Below are positions 8,726 to 15,533 of a stretch of DNA of 22,622 nucleotides, one piece after another. The notes beneath the pieces were generated by a model. That model saw nothing but the letters and a program-made list of their open reading frames with translations, did not search any database and was not told where the DNA came from. Numbering within the stretch: the first letter of the stretch is position 1; every line of letters starts with the position of its first letter. A program made the translations under genes and the position numbers. Source of the stretch: AA29 sp041481445 (GTDB taxonomy: Bacteria > Acidobacteriota > Vicinamibacteria > Fen-336); NCBI GenBank assembly GCA_041481445.1, contig JBGPBV010000117.1, forward strand, positions 1 to 22,622, read 5' to 3'.

Positions 8726-8905
8726 CTAGGCAGGAAAGCGAGCGCCGACTTCACGTCGGCGCGAGCGAGTAGGGGGGTAGCCCGAAGGGCGCAGGGGGGC
8801 GCTTGCCGTGGAAGTGCGCCCCCCTGAATTGCCTAGGTCTCGCGAGAGCGAGCAAGAACGGAATGCAACGAAAGAAAAAGGGCGCCTTTGGGGGCGCCCT
8901 TCTTC
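8726..8905 (+). ncRNA. Candidate structured RNA or 3'-UTR element after the ADOP gene
   Basis: Starting 10 nt after the permease stop, an outer 7-bp arm pair (CTAGGCA 8726-8732 with TGCCTAG 8830-8836) encloses three hairpins. These are a perfect 8-bp stem (8742-8749/8755-8762, loop TTCAC), a 4-bp stem with GAA loop (8780-8790) and a perfect 11-bp stem (8792-8802/8816-8826). The palindrome TCTCGCGAGA (8838-8847) follows, then a terminator-like hairpin (8878-8901). AGGGGGG occurs twice (8771-8777 and 8793-8799) with only one CCCCCCT (8819-8825), so two mutually exclusive pairings exist. I recognise no RNA family. It could instead be a REP-like palindromic element. Transcription and strand are not established. 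Confidence 0.4.
8878..8905. terminator. Bidirectional terminator-like hairpin
   Basis: AAGGGCGCC (8878-8886) pairs perfectly with GGCGCCCTT (8893-8901) around a 6-nt loop, and pairing resumes for 3 bp after one mismatch. On the plus strand it is followed by TTCTTC. On the minus strand it is followed by a better U-tract (complement of 8871-8879). It probably ends the permease transcript and could also stop minus-strand transcription from the 9205-9438 gene. Confidence 0.6.
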
Positions 8906-9204
8906 ACGGGTACTGGGGATGATCCCCTCTTTGGGGGGGAAGGATTCTCAGCGGGATTTTTGTAGGGTTGGAGTAGCCATCAGGAGTGCGTGATACATGG
9001 CCTTTCTGAAGGCTTATACGTAGCAACCCTCATGCCGGTTTGCAGAGGGGTTGTGAATTGATGTCAACTGGAATGATTTCAGTAACTTGCGCGAATCTCC
9101 GGCGGACCGATGGACGACAATTGCTGTCAAACAGGACAGAGGTGTCTCACGGCAGCCACCATGAGTGCGTCCCGGTGGCGACAAAAGCGTCCACGGCCGT
9201 GGCG
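8906..9204. other. Intergenic DNA, visibly AT-richer than its surroundings, no gene seen
   Basis: I find no convincing coding region. Small inverted repeats are present: GGGGA-TGA-TCCCC followed by TCTTT (8915-8932), GCCTT/AAGGC (9000-9013), a bulged CAACCCTC/GAGGGGTTG pair (9024-9053) and the perfect 12-bp palindrome CCACGGCCGTGG (9191-9202) just past the end of the minus-strand zinc-finger gene. No insertion-sequence ends, target duplications or tRNA features are recognised. Confidence 0.5.
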
Positions 9205-9438
9205 TCAGTGTCCGCGGGTTCCGGGGGGCGGCGGCTCGAAGCTGCGCGCGCACTCGTGGCAGAGGAAGTCGTAGCCCGAGATGATGTCGTAGACCTGGAG
9301 GCATTCGGCGCAGGCGTAGCGCTCGCAGATGTCGCATTGCAGCAGCGACTCGTTGCGGACGACACTCGTCCCCCGGCGGTAGCTCAGGAGTCGCCCCGTA
9401 GCGGGACGGCGGCACGACTGGCACGTAGTGTGATCCAT
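9205..9438 (-). CDS. Small protein with four CxxC pairs (zinc finger, cross-brace-like spacing)
   Basis: This 77-residue protein holds eight Cys in four CxxC pairs: C6/C9, C35/C38, C43/C46 and C60/C63, enough for two zinc ions. The centre reads CDICERYACAEC, that is CxxC-x4-CxxC, which is the core spacing of FYVE/treble-clef cross-brace fingers, although the basic RHHC signature of lipid-binding FYVE domains is missing. There is no signal peptide or membrane segment. I prefer the ATG at 9438 because GGAG lies 6 nt upstream; an in-frame ATG at 9450 would add four residues, and the frame is open to 9534. An extended -10 (TGCTATACT) lies upstream. The regularly spaced Cys pairs argue for a real gene; the function is unknown. 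Confidence 0.65.
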   Translation of the reverse strand: MDHTTCQSCRRPATGRLLSYRRGTSVVRNESLLQCDICERYACAECLQVYDIISGYDFLCHECARSFEPPPPGTRGH

Positions 9439-9491
9439 CGCGGGCTCCATCGAAAGCGTCAGGGTGTCCAGGATGGAGAAGGGATCCACGG

Positions 9492-9497
9492 AGTATA
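9492..9497 (-). promoter_or_regulatory. Extended -10 box for the zinc-finger gene
   Basis: The minus strand reads TGCTATACT, an extended -10 (TGn plus TATACT), about 54 nt upstream of the chosen start at 9438. No matching -35 is seen, as is usual for extended -10 promoters. It faces away from the TPR gene promoter about 50 bp distant. Confidence 0.4.
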
Positions 9498-9545
9498 GCA
9501 TCCCGGTCCACCGCGACCCGGGGAAGCGAAGCAAGAGACCGACGG

Positions 9546-9551
9546 TATAAT
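9546..9551 (+). promoter_or_regulatory. -10 box (TATAAT) for the TPR gene
   Basis: A perfect TATAAT lies 30 nt before the ATG at 9582, leaving room for a leader of about 24 nt carrying GGAGAGGGG. No recognisable -35 is present. The position rules out the in-frame TTG at 9552 as a start, because it would lie upstream of transcription initiation. Confidence 0.5.
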
Positions 9552-9581
9552 TTGGACATCGCTCGGAGAGGGGCTCGCCCG

Positions 9582-11648
9582 ATGAGAAAGTGGATCCTGA
9601 CCCTGGCTGCGGTGCTCGTGGCCATACCCGCGCTCGCGGACAAGAAGCTGGACGACGCCGTGGCCAAGGCGGAGTCCCTGGCCGAGAAGGGCAAGCCCGA
9701 GGAGGCGGTGAAGGCCGTCCAGAAGGTCGCGGAGGGCTCCAACACGACGGAGGCCTACCTCGCCCTGGCCCGGCTGCAGAACCGGCTGGCCTCCCCCGAG
9801 GACGCGCAGGCGAGCGTGACCAAGGCGGTCGAGCTCTCGAAGGCGGCTCCCCCCGAGGCCCAGGCGGACGCGCTGGCCGCCCTCTCCGGCATGGACCTCC
9901 TCCGCGGCACCGGCCGCGACGCGCTCCAGCACGCGGAAGAGGCGGCCAAGGCCGCGCCCAACAGCGCGGGCGCGCTGGCCGCGCTCGCGCGCGCGCAGGC
10001 GCGGACCAAGGACGGGCCGACCGCGCTCGCCACCGCCGACCGCGCGGTGCAGGCGGGGGCCACGAACGGGATGGCCCACGTGGCGCGCGGCGAGGCCCTG
10101 CTCGCGATGGGCCGGGCCAAGGACGCGGAGGCGGCCTTCCGCAAGGCCCTCGAGGTCGATCCCAAGCTGACCCTCGCCCGCACCAAGCTCGCGACCGCGC
10201 TCATCGCCGCCGGCAACCCCGCCGCCGCCGAGGACGAGGCCAAGAAGGCCAGCGAGGCCGACCCCAAGTCCGGCGAGGCCTTCGCCGTCCTGGGCCGGGC
10301 CGTCCTCGCCCGCGATCCCAAGCGCTGGGACGACGCGATCGCCCAGGCCCAGCAGGGCGCTTTCCTCAACCCGCGCGATCCGCTGGTCCAGATGGCGGTC
10401 GGGCAGATCTTCGAGGCCGGGAACAACCCCGACCAGGCCGCGCTCGCCTACGGCCGCGCGCTGGCCATCGACCCCGGCTACACGCCGGCGCGCGTGGCCA
10501 ACGTGCAGGTCCTGATCCGCAAGGGGCAGAGCGACGCCGCCCTCGCCGACGCGCAGAAGATCGTGCAGGAGATGCCGGGCAACGCCCAGGCCCAGCTCGT
10601 GCTCGGCCGCCTCTACCTGCGCAAGGGCGACTGGCAGAACGCGTACAACGCGCTCGACCTGGCCGTGAAGGGCATGCCCGCCGACGCGGAGGCGCAGGCG
10701 CGCCTCGGCACCGCCGCCCAGTACGTCGGGAAGAAGGCGGAAGGGCTGGCCGCCTACAAGAAGGCGGTCGAGCTCGACCCCACGAACGTGGACTACCGCA
10801 CGACCTACGGCCTCCTCCTCGGCGTCAACGGCCAGGCCGACGCCGGCGCGGCCGAGCTCCAGAAGGTGGTCGCCACCCCCGGCTACAACAGCTCGGACGG
10901 CTATGTGAACCTGGGCTGGCTCTACCGCAATACCGAGCCCAAGAAGATCGAGCAGTCGATCGCTGCCTACAAGAAGGCGCTCGAGCTCAACCCCAAGGAG
11001 GAGCAGGCGGCGCTGGGCCTGGGCTGGTCGTACATCAACCAGAAGAACTGGGACGGCGCGATCGGCGCCTTCAACCAGGCGATGCAGATCGACCCGACGA
11101 CCGCGCCCGAGGCCAACAACGCGATCGGCTGGTCGTACCTGTTCAAGAAGGACGGGGACAAGGCGCAGGAGTACTACGACAAGGGTGCCACCGCTGGCCG
11201 CGCCGACGCGCGCCTCAAGACCAACGTCGAGCGCCTGCGGAAGAATCTGGAGATCGAGGAGGCGCAGCTGAACGCGCCGCCCCCGCCGCCCCGCATCGAG
11301 CGTCCGGACGCGGGCACGCTGAGCGCGACGCTGGCGGGCGCGCGTGACGTGGGCTCGCGCCGGAAGGCAGCGCGCGACCTCGCGGGTTACGGCACGGACG
11401 GCGTGTCCGCCCTGATCCTCGCCGTCCGCGGCGACGCCGATTGGGGCGTCCGGGAGACGGCCGCCACCTCGCTCGGCACCCTCGGTCCGAAGGCCTCCTC
11501 GGCGCTGCCGCATCTACGTTCGATCCTGGCCAGCCCGCCCGCGCTGGAGAAGACGGTGATGAGCAAGGAAGAGATGCAGGAGAGCATGCGCGAGCAGGAC
11601 TTCCGCCGCGCCGTCCGCGACGCGATCATCAAGATCCAGGGCAAGTAG
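9582..11648 (+). CDS. Exported TPR-repeat protein with C-terminal HEAT-like segment
   Basis: The 688-residue protein has a clear signal peptide (MRKWILTLAAVLVAIPALA, cleavage after about residue 19). A long array of tetratricopeptide repeats follows (about 25-550); typical units are DAEAAFRKALEVDPK, AALAYGRALAIDPGY and EQSIAAYKKALELNPKEEQA. A proline-rich linker (PPPPPRIERP, about 566-575) leads to a C-terminal helical segment (about 590-688) with a HEAT-like unit (WGVRETAATSLGTLGPKASSALPHL). Such proteins are periplasmic protein-interaction scaffolds; no partner can be named. The start is fixed by GGAGAGGGG 8 nt upstream and the -10 box before it. It converges with the radical SAM gene, leaving 9 nt between the stops and no separate terminator. 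Confidence 0.9.
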   Translation: MRKWILTLAAVLVAIPALADKKLDDAVAKAESLAEKGKPEEAVKAVQKVAEGSNTTEAYLALARLQNRLASPEDAQASVTKAVELSKAAPPEAQADALAALSGMDLLRGTGRDALQHAEEAAKAAPNSAGALAALARAQARTKDGPTALATADRAVQAGATNGMAHVARGEALLAMGRAKDAEAAFRKALEVDPKLTLARTKLATALIAAGNPAAAEDEAKKASEADPKSGEAFAVLGRAVLARDPKRWDDAIAQAQQGAFLNPRDPLVQMAVGQIFEAGNNPDQAALAYGRALAIDPGYTPARVANVQVLIRKGQSDAALADAQKIVQEMPGNAQAQLVLGRLYLRKGDWQNAYNALDLAVKGMPADAEAQARLGTAAQYVGKKAEGLAAYKKAVELDPTNVDYRTTYGLLLGVNGQADAGAAELQKVVATPGYNSSDGYVNLGWLYRNTEPKKIEQSIAAYKKALELNPKEEQAALGLGWSYINQKNWDGAIGAFNQAMQIDPTTAPEANNAIGWSYLFKKDGDKAQEYYDKGATAGRADARLKTNVERLRKNLEIEEAQLNAPPPPPRIERPDAGTLSATLAGARDVGSRRKAARDLAGYGTDGVSALILAVRGDADWGVRETAATSLGTLGPKASSALPHLRSILASPPALEKTVMSKEEMQESMREQDFRRAVRDAIIKIQGK

Positions 11649-11657
11649 CGGGATGTC

Positions 11658-12746
11658 TCAGGCGCCGGCGGCGAGCGCAGCCGCCGCCGGCTCCCAGAAG
11701 CCGGGGATCGCGCGCCGGCACGACGGACAGACGCCGTCCGGGATCCGATTCGACATCACGCGGAACCCCCGCCGTTCGATGACCACGGCGCGGCAGCCCG
11801 GACAGCGCGTGTCCTCCCACTCCCCCACCGCGCCCGGGATGTTGCCGGCATAGACGAAGCGCAGGCCCTCGCGCGCCCCGATCTGAGCGGCGCGCAGGAG
11901 GGTCCGCACGCCGGTGTTCTCGGGTCCCGTCATCTTGTAGTCCTGGTGGAACGCGGTCACGTGCCAGGGGATGTCGGGCGAGACCGACACCAGGAAGCGC
12001 GCGATGTCGACGAGCTCCTCGTCCGAGTCGTTGAAGCCGGGCACCAGCAGCGTCACGATCTCGACCCAGATGCCGCGCTCGTGGAGCGACCGGATCGTCC
12101 ACAGCACGCGCTCGAGGGTCCCGCCCAGCTCGCGATAGTGGCGGTCGCGAAAGCTCTTGAGGTCCACCTTGTAGAGCGAGACCCAGGGCTGGATGTAGTC
12201 GAGCACCTCGGGGGTGCCGTTGCCGTTGGAGACGTAGGAGCAGACGAGGCCGGCCGCCCGCGCCTCCCGGAACACCTCGACCGCCCACTCGCTCGTGATC
12301 AGCGGCTCGTTGTAGGTCGAGGTCACGATGCGCGCGTCGTGACGACGGGCGAGGCCCACCAGCTCGCGAGGAGTGACCGTTTCCGGGGGGACGACCGCGC
12401 GCGGGTCGCGCAGCGCCTGCGACGTGAGCCAGTTCTGGCAGTACCCGCAGTGGTAGTCGCAGCCGAGCATGCCGAAGGACAGGGCGCGCGCGCCGGGGAG
12501 GGCGTGGAAGAACGGCTTCTTCTCCACGGGGTCGACGTGCAGGGCGCCGACGTATCCGAACGGGACCTTGAGCGTCCCGCCCTCGTTGAAGCGCACGCGG
12601 CAGATGCCGTCGCGACCGGGCGGGATCAGGCAGCGGTGGCCGCAGGCGAAGCAGCGGACGCGGCCTTCGGGCAGCTTCTCGTAGAGCTCCCCCTCGCGCG
12701 TGTGGCGGGCGAGGAGGTCGCCGAGCGGAGACGTCGCGGCGGACAT
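11658..12746 (-). CDS. amrS: AmmeMemoRadiSam-system radical SAM enzyme
   Basis: The 362-residue protein has the radical SAM cluster motif C96-x3-C100-x2-C103 in GCDYHCGYCQNW. It also has an N-terminal Cys set (C32, C35, C39, C49) and a C-terminal rubredoxin-like set (C315/C318 and C340/C343). The opening domain and phrases such as TSTYNEPLITSEW, FHQDYKM and FVYAGNIPG match the family related to pyruvate formate-lyase activases that co-occurs with MEMO1 and AMMECR1 proteins. It presumably makes a 5'-deoxyadenosyl radical to modify an unknown target in the cytoplasm. Neither partner gene is in this window. I chose the ATG at 12746, preceded by GAGGG with 5 nt spacing, over the upstream in-frame TTG at 12758. 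It is transcribed divergently from the nucleotidyltransferase pair. Confidence 0.9.
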   Translation of the reverse strand: MSAATSPLGDLLARHTREGELYEKLPEGRVRCFACGHRCLIPPGRDGICRVRFNEGGTLKVPFGYVGALHVDPVEKKPFFHALPGARALSFGMLGCDYHCGYCQNWLTSQALRDPRAVVPPETVTPRELVGLARRHDARIVTSTYNEPLITSEWAVEVFREARAAGLVCSYVSNGNGTPEVLDYIQPWVSLYKVDLKSFRDRHYRELGGTLERVLWTIRSLHERGIWVEIVTLLVPGFNDSDEELVDIARFLVSVSPDIPWHVTAFHQDYKMTGPENTGVRTLLRAAQIGAREGLRFVYAGNIPGAVGEWEDTRCPGCRAVVIERRGFRVMSNRIPDGVCPSCRRAIPGFWEPAAAALAAGA

Positions 12747-12763
12747 CGGGACCCTCAACCTCG

Positions 12764-12769
12764 ATTATA
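12764..12769 (-). promoter_or_regulatory. -10 box (TATAAT) for the radical SAM gene
   Basis: A perfect TATAAT on the minus strand lies about 17 nt before the ATG at 12746, giving a leader of roughly ten bases that includes the GAGGG ribosome site. No good -35 is visible. It is back to back with the -10 box of the following plus-strand gene. Confidence 0.45.
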
Positions 12770-12799
12770 GGGCTCCCAGGGACGCCGGGTCGGGTGATC

Positions 12800-12805
12800 T
12801 ATACT
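12800..12805 (+). promoter_or_regulatory. -10 box (TATACT) implying a leaderless message
   Basis: TATACT ends 6 nt before the ATG at 12812, so transcription would begin at or next to the start codon. There is no Shine-Dalgarno sequence before that ATG, consistent with a leaderless mRNA. Confidence 0.42.
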
Positions 12806-12811
12806 GCCCGT

Positions 12812-13003
12812 ATGTCGTCGATCCTGAAGGTCGGCCCGGAAGACGAGTCCGAGGAGGCCGAGATCGAGTTCGAGCTGAGGTACCTGGGTGGGCTGACCAC
12901 CGCCCAGCGGTTCGAGATGATGCGGACGAGGTCGCGGGAAATGGCCGAGGAACTGCTCCGCCGTGGACACCGAGACCCTGCTCAGGTCGTTAAACGCGCA
13001 TAG
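12812..13003 (+). CDS. Small protein, possible antitoxin-like partner of the nucleotidyltransferase
   Basis: This 63-residue protein has an acidic N-terminal part (PEDESEEAEIEFEL) and a basic, helical C-terminal part (TTAQRFEMMRTRSREMAEELLRRGHR) ending VVKRA. I recall similar short proteins ending GHR...VKR upstream of AbiEii-like nucleotidyltransferases, but I know no assigned function. The ATG at 12812 fits the adjacent -10 box; an in-frame ATG at 12794 lies upstream of that box and is unlikely. The 3' end overlaps the next gene by 41 nt, indicating coupled expression. The antitoxin role is an inference from position only. Confidence 0.65.
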   Translation: MSSILKVGPEDESEEAEIEFELRYLGGLTTAQRFEMMRTRSREMAEELLRRGHRDPAQVVKRA

Positions 13004-13409
13004 CGTCCGATACGTCGTCATCGGGGCGACGGCCTTCCCGATCCACGGATACGCTCGCGCGACCCTCGATATCGACATCCTCATCGAGCCCACCGAGGAC
13101 AACGCGCGGCGCACCCATGCGGCGCTGACCGCGATGGGGTACGACCTCTCCGACGTGTCCGTCGAAGAGCTGCGGACCAAGAAGGTCCTGATCCGGCAGT
13201 ACATCCTCGAGGTGGACATCCACCCGTTCGCTCGTGGCGTGAGCTTCGACGAGGTATGGGCCCGCCGCGTGGAGGACCAGCTCGGGTCCACGCCGGCTTC
13301 GTTCGCCTCCCTGGACGACCTGATCCGGATGAAGGAGGCGGCCGGCCGCGCCAAGGACCTCGAGGACCTCAAGTATCTCCGCCGCTTGCGGGAGCAGGGG
13401 CGGGGCTAG
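12963..13409 (+). CDS. MNT/AbiEii-like nucleotidyltransferase
   Basis: The 148-residue protein has the polymerase-beta-like nucleotidyltransferase signature. YVVIGATAFPIHGYARATLDIDIL supplies the glycine turn and metal-binding Asp36 and Asp38, with a likely third carboxylate at Asp85 in LEVDIHPF. The first motif reads GA instead of the usual GG or GS. The C-terminal GRAKDLEDLKYLRRL is the typical ending of AbiEii/AbiGii-type and related stand-alone nucleotidyltransferases. Some relatives act as toxins that transfer nucleotides to tRNA or proteins; activity here is not shown. It starts at GTG inside the upstream gene, with GAGGA about 10 nt before it. The pair resembles a toxin-antitoxin unit, moderately supported. 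Confidence 0.82.
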   Translation: MDTETLLRSLNAHSVRYVVIGATAFPIHGYARATLDIDILIEPTEDNARRTHAALTAMGYDLSDVSVEELRTKKVLIRQYILEVDIHPFARGVSFDEVWARRVEDQLGSTPASFASLDDLIRMKEAAGRAKDLEDLKYLRRLREQGRG

Positions 13410-13452
13410 ATCCACGCTCCGTGGCGCCGGTCACTCGCCGCCGCTGCCGCAC

Positions 13453-13481
13453 TTGACGGGCCGCAGATAAGCGCGTACCGT
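13453..13481 (+). promoter_or_regulatory. Candidate promoter for the surface-protein locus
   Basis: TTGACG (13453-13458) and TACCGT (13476-13481) are separated by 17 nt. Transcription would start near 13488, 15 nt before the first ATG of the DUF11 gene. The -35 is good and the -10 is weak (TAnnnT). Confidence 0.35.
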
Positions 13482-13502
13482 TCGGTTTCCACAGAACGCG
13501 CG

Positions 13503-15533
13503 ATGCGAGTGCTCCGACGGATCGCCCTCCGATCCGGGCGGCTGGAGTGGAGGCAAGTGATCCAGGTCGGTCGTCGGCTGGTCGGGCTCGTATCATTCGT
13601 CACCCTCCTCGCGGCCCCTCCCGCAAGCCCTTCGGGTGAGACGGTCAACAAGACGCTCGGGGTCCTTCCCGCCGGCAAGACCGTGGTGGTCCGCTTCAAG
13701 GCCACGGTCGACAGCCCGTTCCCGAGCCACGCCACGCAGGTCTCGACGCAGGGGACGGTGTCGGGGAGCAACTTCAGCTCCGTCCTGACCGACGATCCCG
13801 ACGTCGGGGGCATGTCCGATCCGACGGTCACGCCCGTCGACGCCGCGCCCGACCTCGTGATCACGAAGACGGACGGGGCCACGTCGACGGCAGCCGGCCA
13901 GCTCGTCGTCTATGCGCTGGGCGTCGCGAACGTCGGGGACCAGGGCGCAGTGGGCGTCCAGATCTCGGAGACGGTGCCGGACGACACGACCTTCGACGCC
14001 GGGTCGAGCACGCCGGGCTGGTCTTGCTCCGACGGCGCCGTCGCGGGGACGGTGTGCACGTACGACGTGGGCACGCTCCCGGCCGGATTGGCGCCCGTGT
14101 CCTACAACTTCGCGGTGCACGTGGTGGCGAGCCCGGTGGGCACCACGATCGTGAACACGGCCTCGATCACGGACGACGGCACCAACGGACCCGACAAGAA
14201 CCCGGCCAACAACACCGCGACCGACACCGACACCCTGGGCGCGTCCGTCGACCTCTCGATCACGAAGACGGACGGCCGCAGCCTGGCCGTCAGCGGGGCG
14301 AAGACGGTCTACACGATCACCGTGTCCAACCCGGGCCCGGCGGGAGCGGTGGGCGCCACGGTGACGGATGCGCCGCCGGCGACGCTGACCAACGTGACCT
14401 GGACCTGCGCGGCGTCCAACGGCGCGACCTGCACGGCCTCGGGCAGCGGACCCATCAACGACACCGTGAACCTGCCCAGCGGGTCCTCGGTCGTCTACAC
14501 GCTCACGGCCACCGTGGATCCGCTCGCCACCGGCACCGTGTCCAACACGGCCACCGTCGCCGTGCCTTCGGGGACGACGGACCCCGTCCCCGGCAACAAC
14601 ACCGCCACCGACACCGACACGATCGTGGCGAAGGCGATCTCGAGCGACTTCGACGGGGACGGCCGCAGCGACATCGCCCTGTTCAACACGGTCACCGGCG
14701 AAGTCCGCGAGTGGCGGATGAACGCCTTCGTGGTGAACGACGTCTCGGTGGGCGTGCAGGGCAACCTCAACGCGCGGATCGTCGGCACCGGCGACTACGA
14801 CGGCAACGGCCAGTCCGACCTCCTCTGGCAGGACCAGACGACCTTCGCCCTCACGCTGTGGATGAACGGCACGACCACCGGCCCGGCCCTGCCCGTGCCG
14901 CCGTTCGCCTTCGCGGTGGCGCCCTCGGGGGACTACGACGGGGACGGCATCTCCGACATCCTCTGGCACAACACGACGACCAAGGAGCTCGTGCTCTGGC
15001 TGATGGGGGCGAGCGGGGTGAACGCGTCGCAGTCGGTGGGCACGATCGGGCCCAGCCGCACGGTGCGTGGCGCGGAGGACTTCAACAACGACGGCCGGGC
15101 CGACGTGCTCCTCCTGAACGGGACGACCCTGGCCACGCAGGTCCGGTTCATGGACGGCTTCACGCCGACGTCCACTCAGGGAACGGGCCAGAACGCTCTT
15201 CTGGGCTTCGACGTGGTGGGCTCGACCCACTTCCGAGCCGATCCGCAGGCGATCGTGGTGTGGCACAAGTTCAAGGCCACGCAGCCGGAGCTGTGGATGA
15301 TGAACGGCGCGAGCGTGACCCGCGGGTTCACCAGCCAGAGCAAGACGGGCAAGGTGGACGTGGTGGGCACCGGGGACTACGACGGTGACGGCCACGGGGA
15401 CATCCTCTGGTACAACGCGAACAAGGCGCAGCTCCGCCTCTGGCGGATGAACGGCCTCACCGTCCTCCAGGACCAGAAGATCGGGACGTTCCCGTCGCCG
15501 GCCGCCAACTGGATCGTGGTGAGGGCCCGGTGA
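13503..15533 (+). CDS. Extracellular DUF11 plus FG-GAP/VCBS calcium-loop protein
   Basis: The 676-residue protein has a hydrophobic signal-like segment (about 24-42), then an SGETV...LPAGKTVVVRF...VSGSNFSSVLTDDP module (about 43-112). Two DUF11 Ig-like domains follow (about 115-243 and 248-374), each ending NNTATDTDT. The C-terminal FG-GAP/VCBS region (about 380-676) has EF-hand-like calcium loops DFDGDGRSD (382), DYDGNGQSD (431), DYDGDGISD (477), DFNNDGRAD (526) and DYDGDGHGD (625), plus a degenerate sixth near 576, as in an integrin-alpha-like propeller. The ATG at 13503 lacks a Shine-Dalgarno sequence; an in-frame GTG at 13557, with GGAGG 3 nt before it, would give a cleaner signal peptide. 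Its stop overlaps the next start. The role is probably adhesion or matrix. Confidence 0.85.
   Translation: MRVLRRIALRSGRLEWRQVIQVGRRLVGLVSFVTLLAAPPASPSGETVNKTLGVLPAGKTVVVRFKATVDSPFPSHATQVSTQGTVSGSNFSSVLTDDPDVGGMSDPTVTPVDAAPDLVITKTDGATSTAAGQLVVYALGVANVGDQGAVGVQISETVPDDTTFDAGSSTPGWSCSDGAVAGTVCTYDVGTLPAGLAPVSYNFAVHVVASPVGTTIVNTASITDDGTNGPDKNPANNTATDTDTLGASVDLSITKTDGRSLAVSGAKTVYTITVSNPGPAGAVGATVTDAPPATLTNVTWTCAASNGATCTASGSGPINDTVNLPSGSSVVYTLTATVDPLATGTVSNTATVAVPSGTTDPVPGNNTATDTDTIVAKAISSDFDGDGRSDIALFNTVTGEVREWRMNAFVVNDVSVGVQGNLNARIVGTGDYDGNGQSDLLWQDQTTFALTLWMNGTTTGPALPVPPFAFAVAPSGDYDGDGISDILWHNTTTKELVLWLMGASGVNASQSVGTIGPSRTVRGAEDFNNDGRADVLLLNGTTLATQVRFMDGFTPTSTQGTGQNALLGFDVVGSTHFRADPQAIVVWHKFKATQPELWMMNGASVTRGFTSQSKTGKVDVVGTGDYDGDGHGDILWYNANKAQLRLWRMNGLTVLQDQKIGTFPSPAANWIVVRAR

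Noticed and set aside
8726..8905. tRNA, tmRNA, 6S, RNase P or SRP RNA in the folded element
   Set aside because: None of the conserved sequence motifs of those RNAs is present; it is kept only as an unassigned structured element.
8808..8993. 61-codon plus-strand frame after the permease
   Set aside because: It crosses the 11-bp hairpin arm and the terminator hairpin, has no ribosome site and no recognisable sequence.
11664..11691. 9-bp GC stem near the end of the TPR gene as its terminator
   Set aside because: It lies in the Ala-rich C-terminal codons of the radical SAM gene, lacks a U-tract, and is explained by codon repetition.
13407..13505. Read-through fusion of the nucleotidyltransferase with the DUF11 protein, which share a frame separated by one TAG and an open stretch
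   Set aside because: The frame between them encodes nothing recognisable and contains a plausible promoter; the two proteins have unrelated cell locations.
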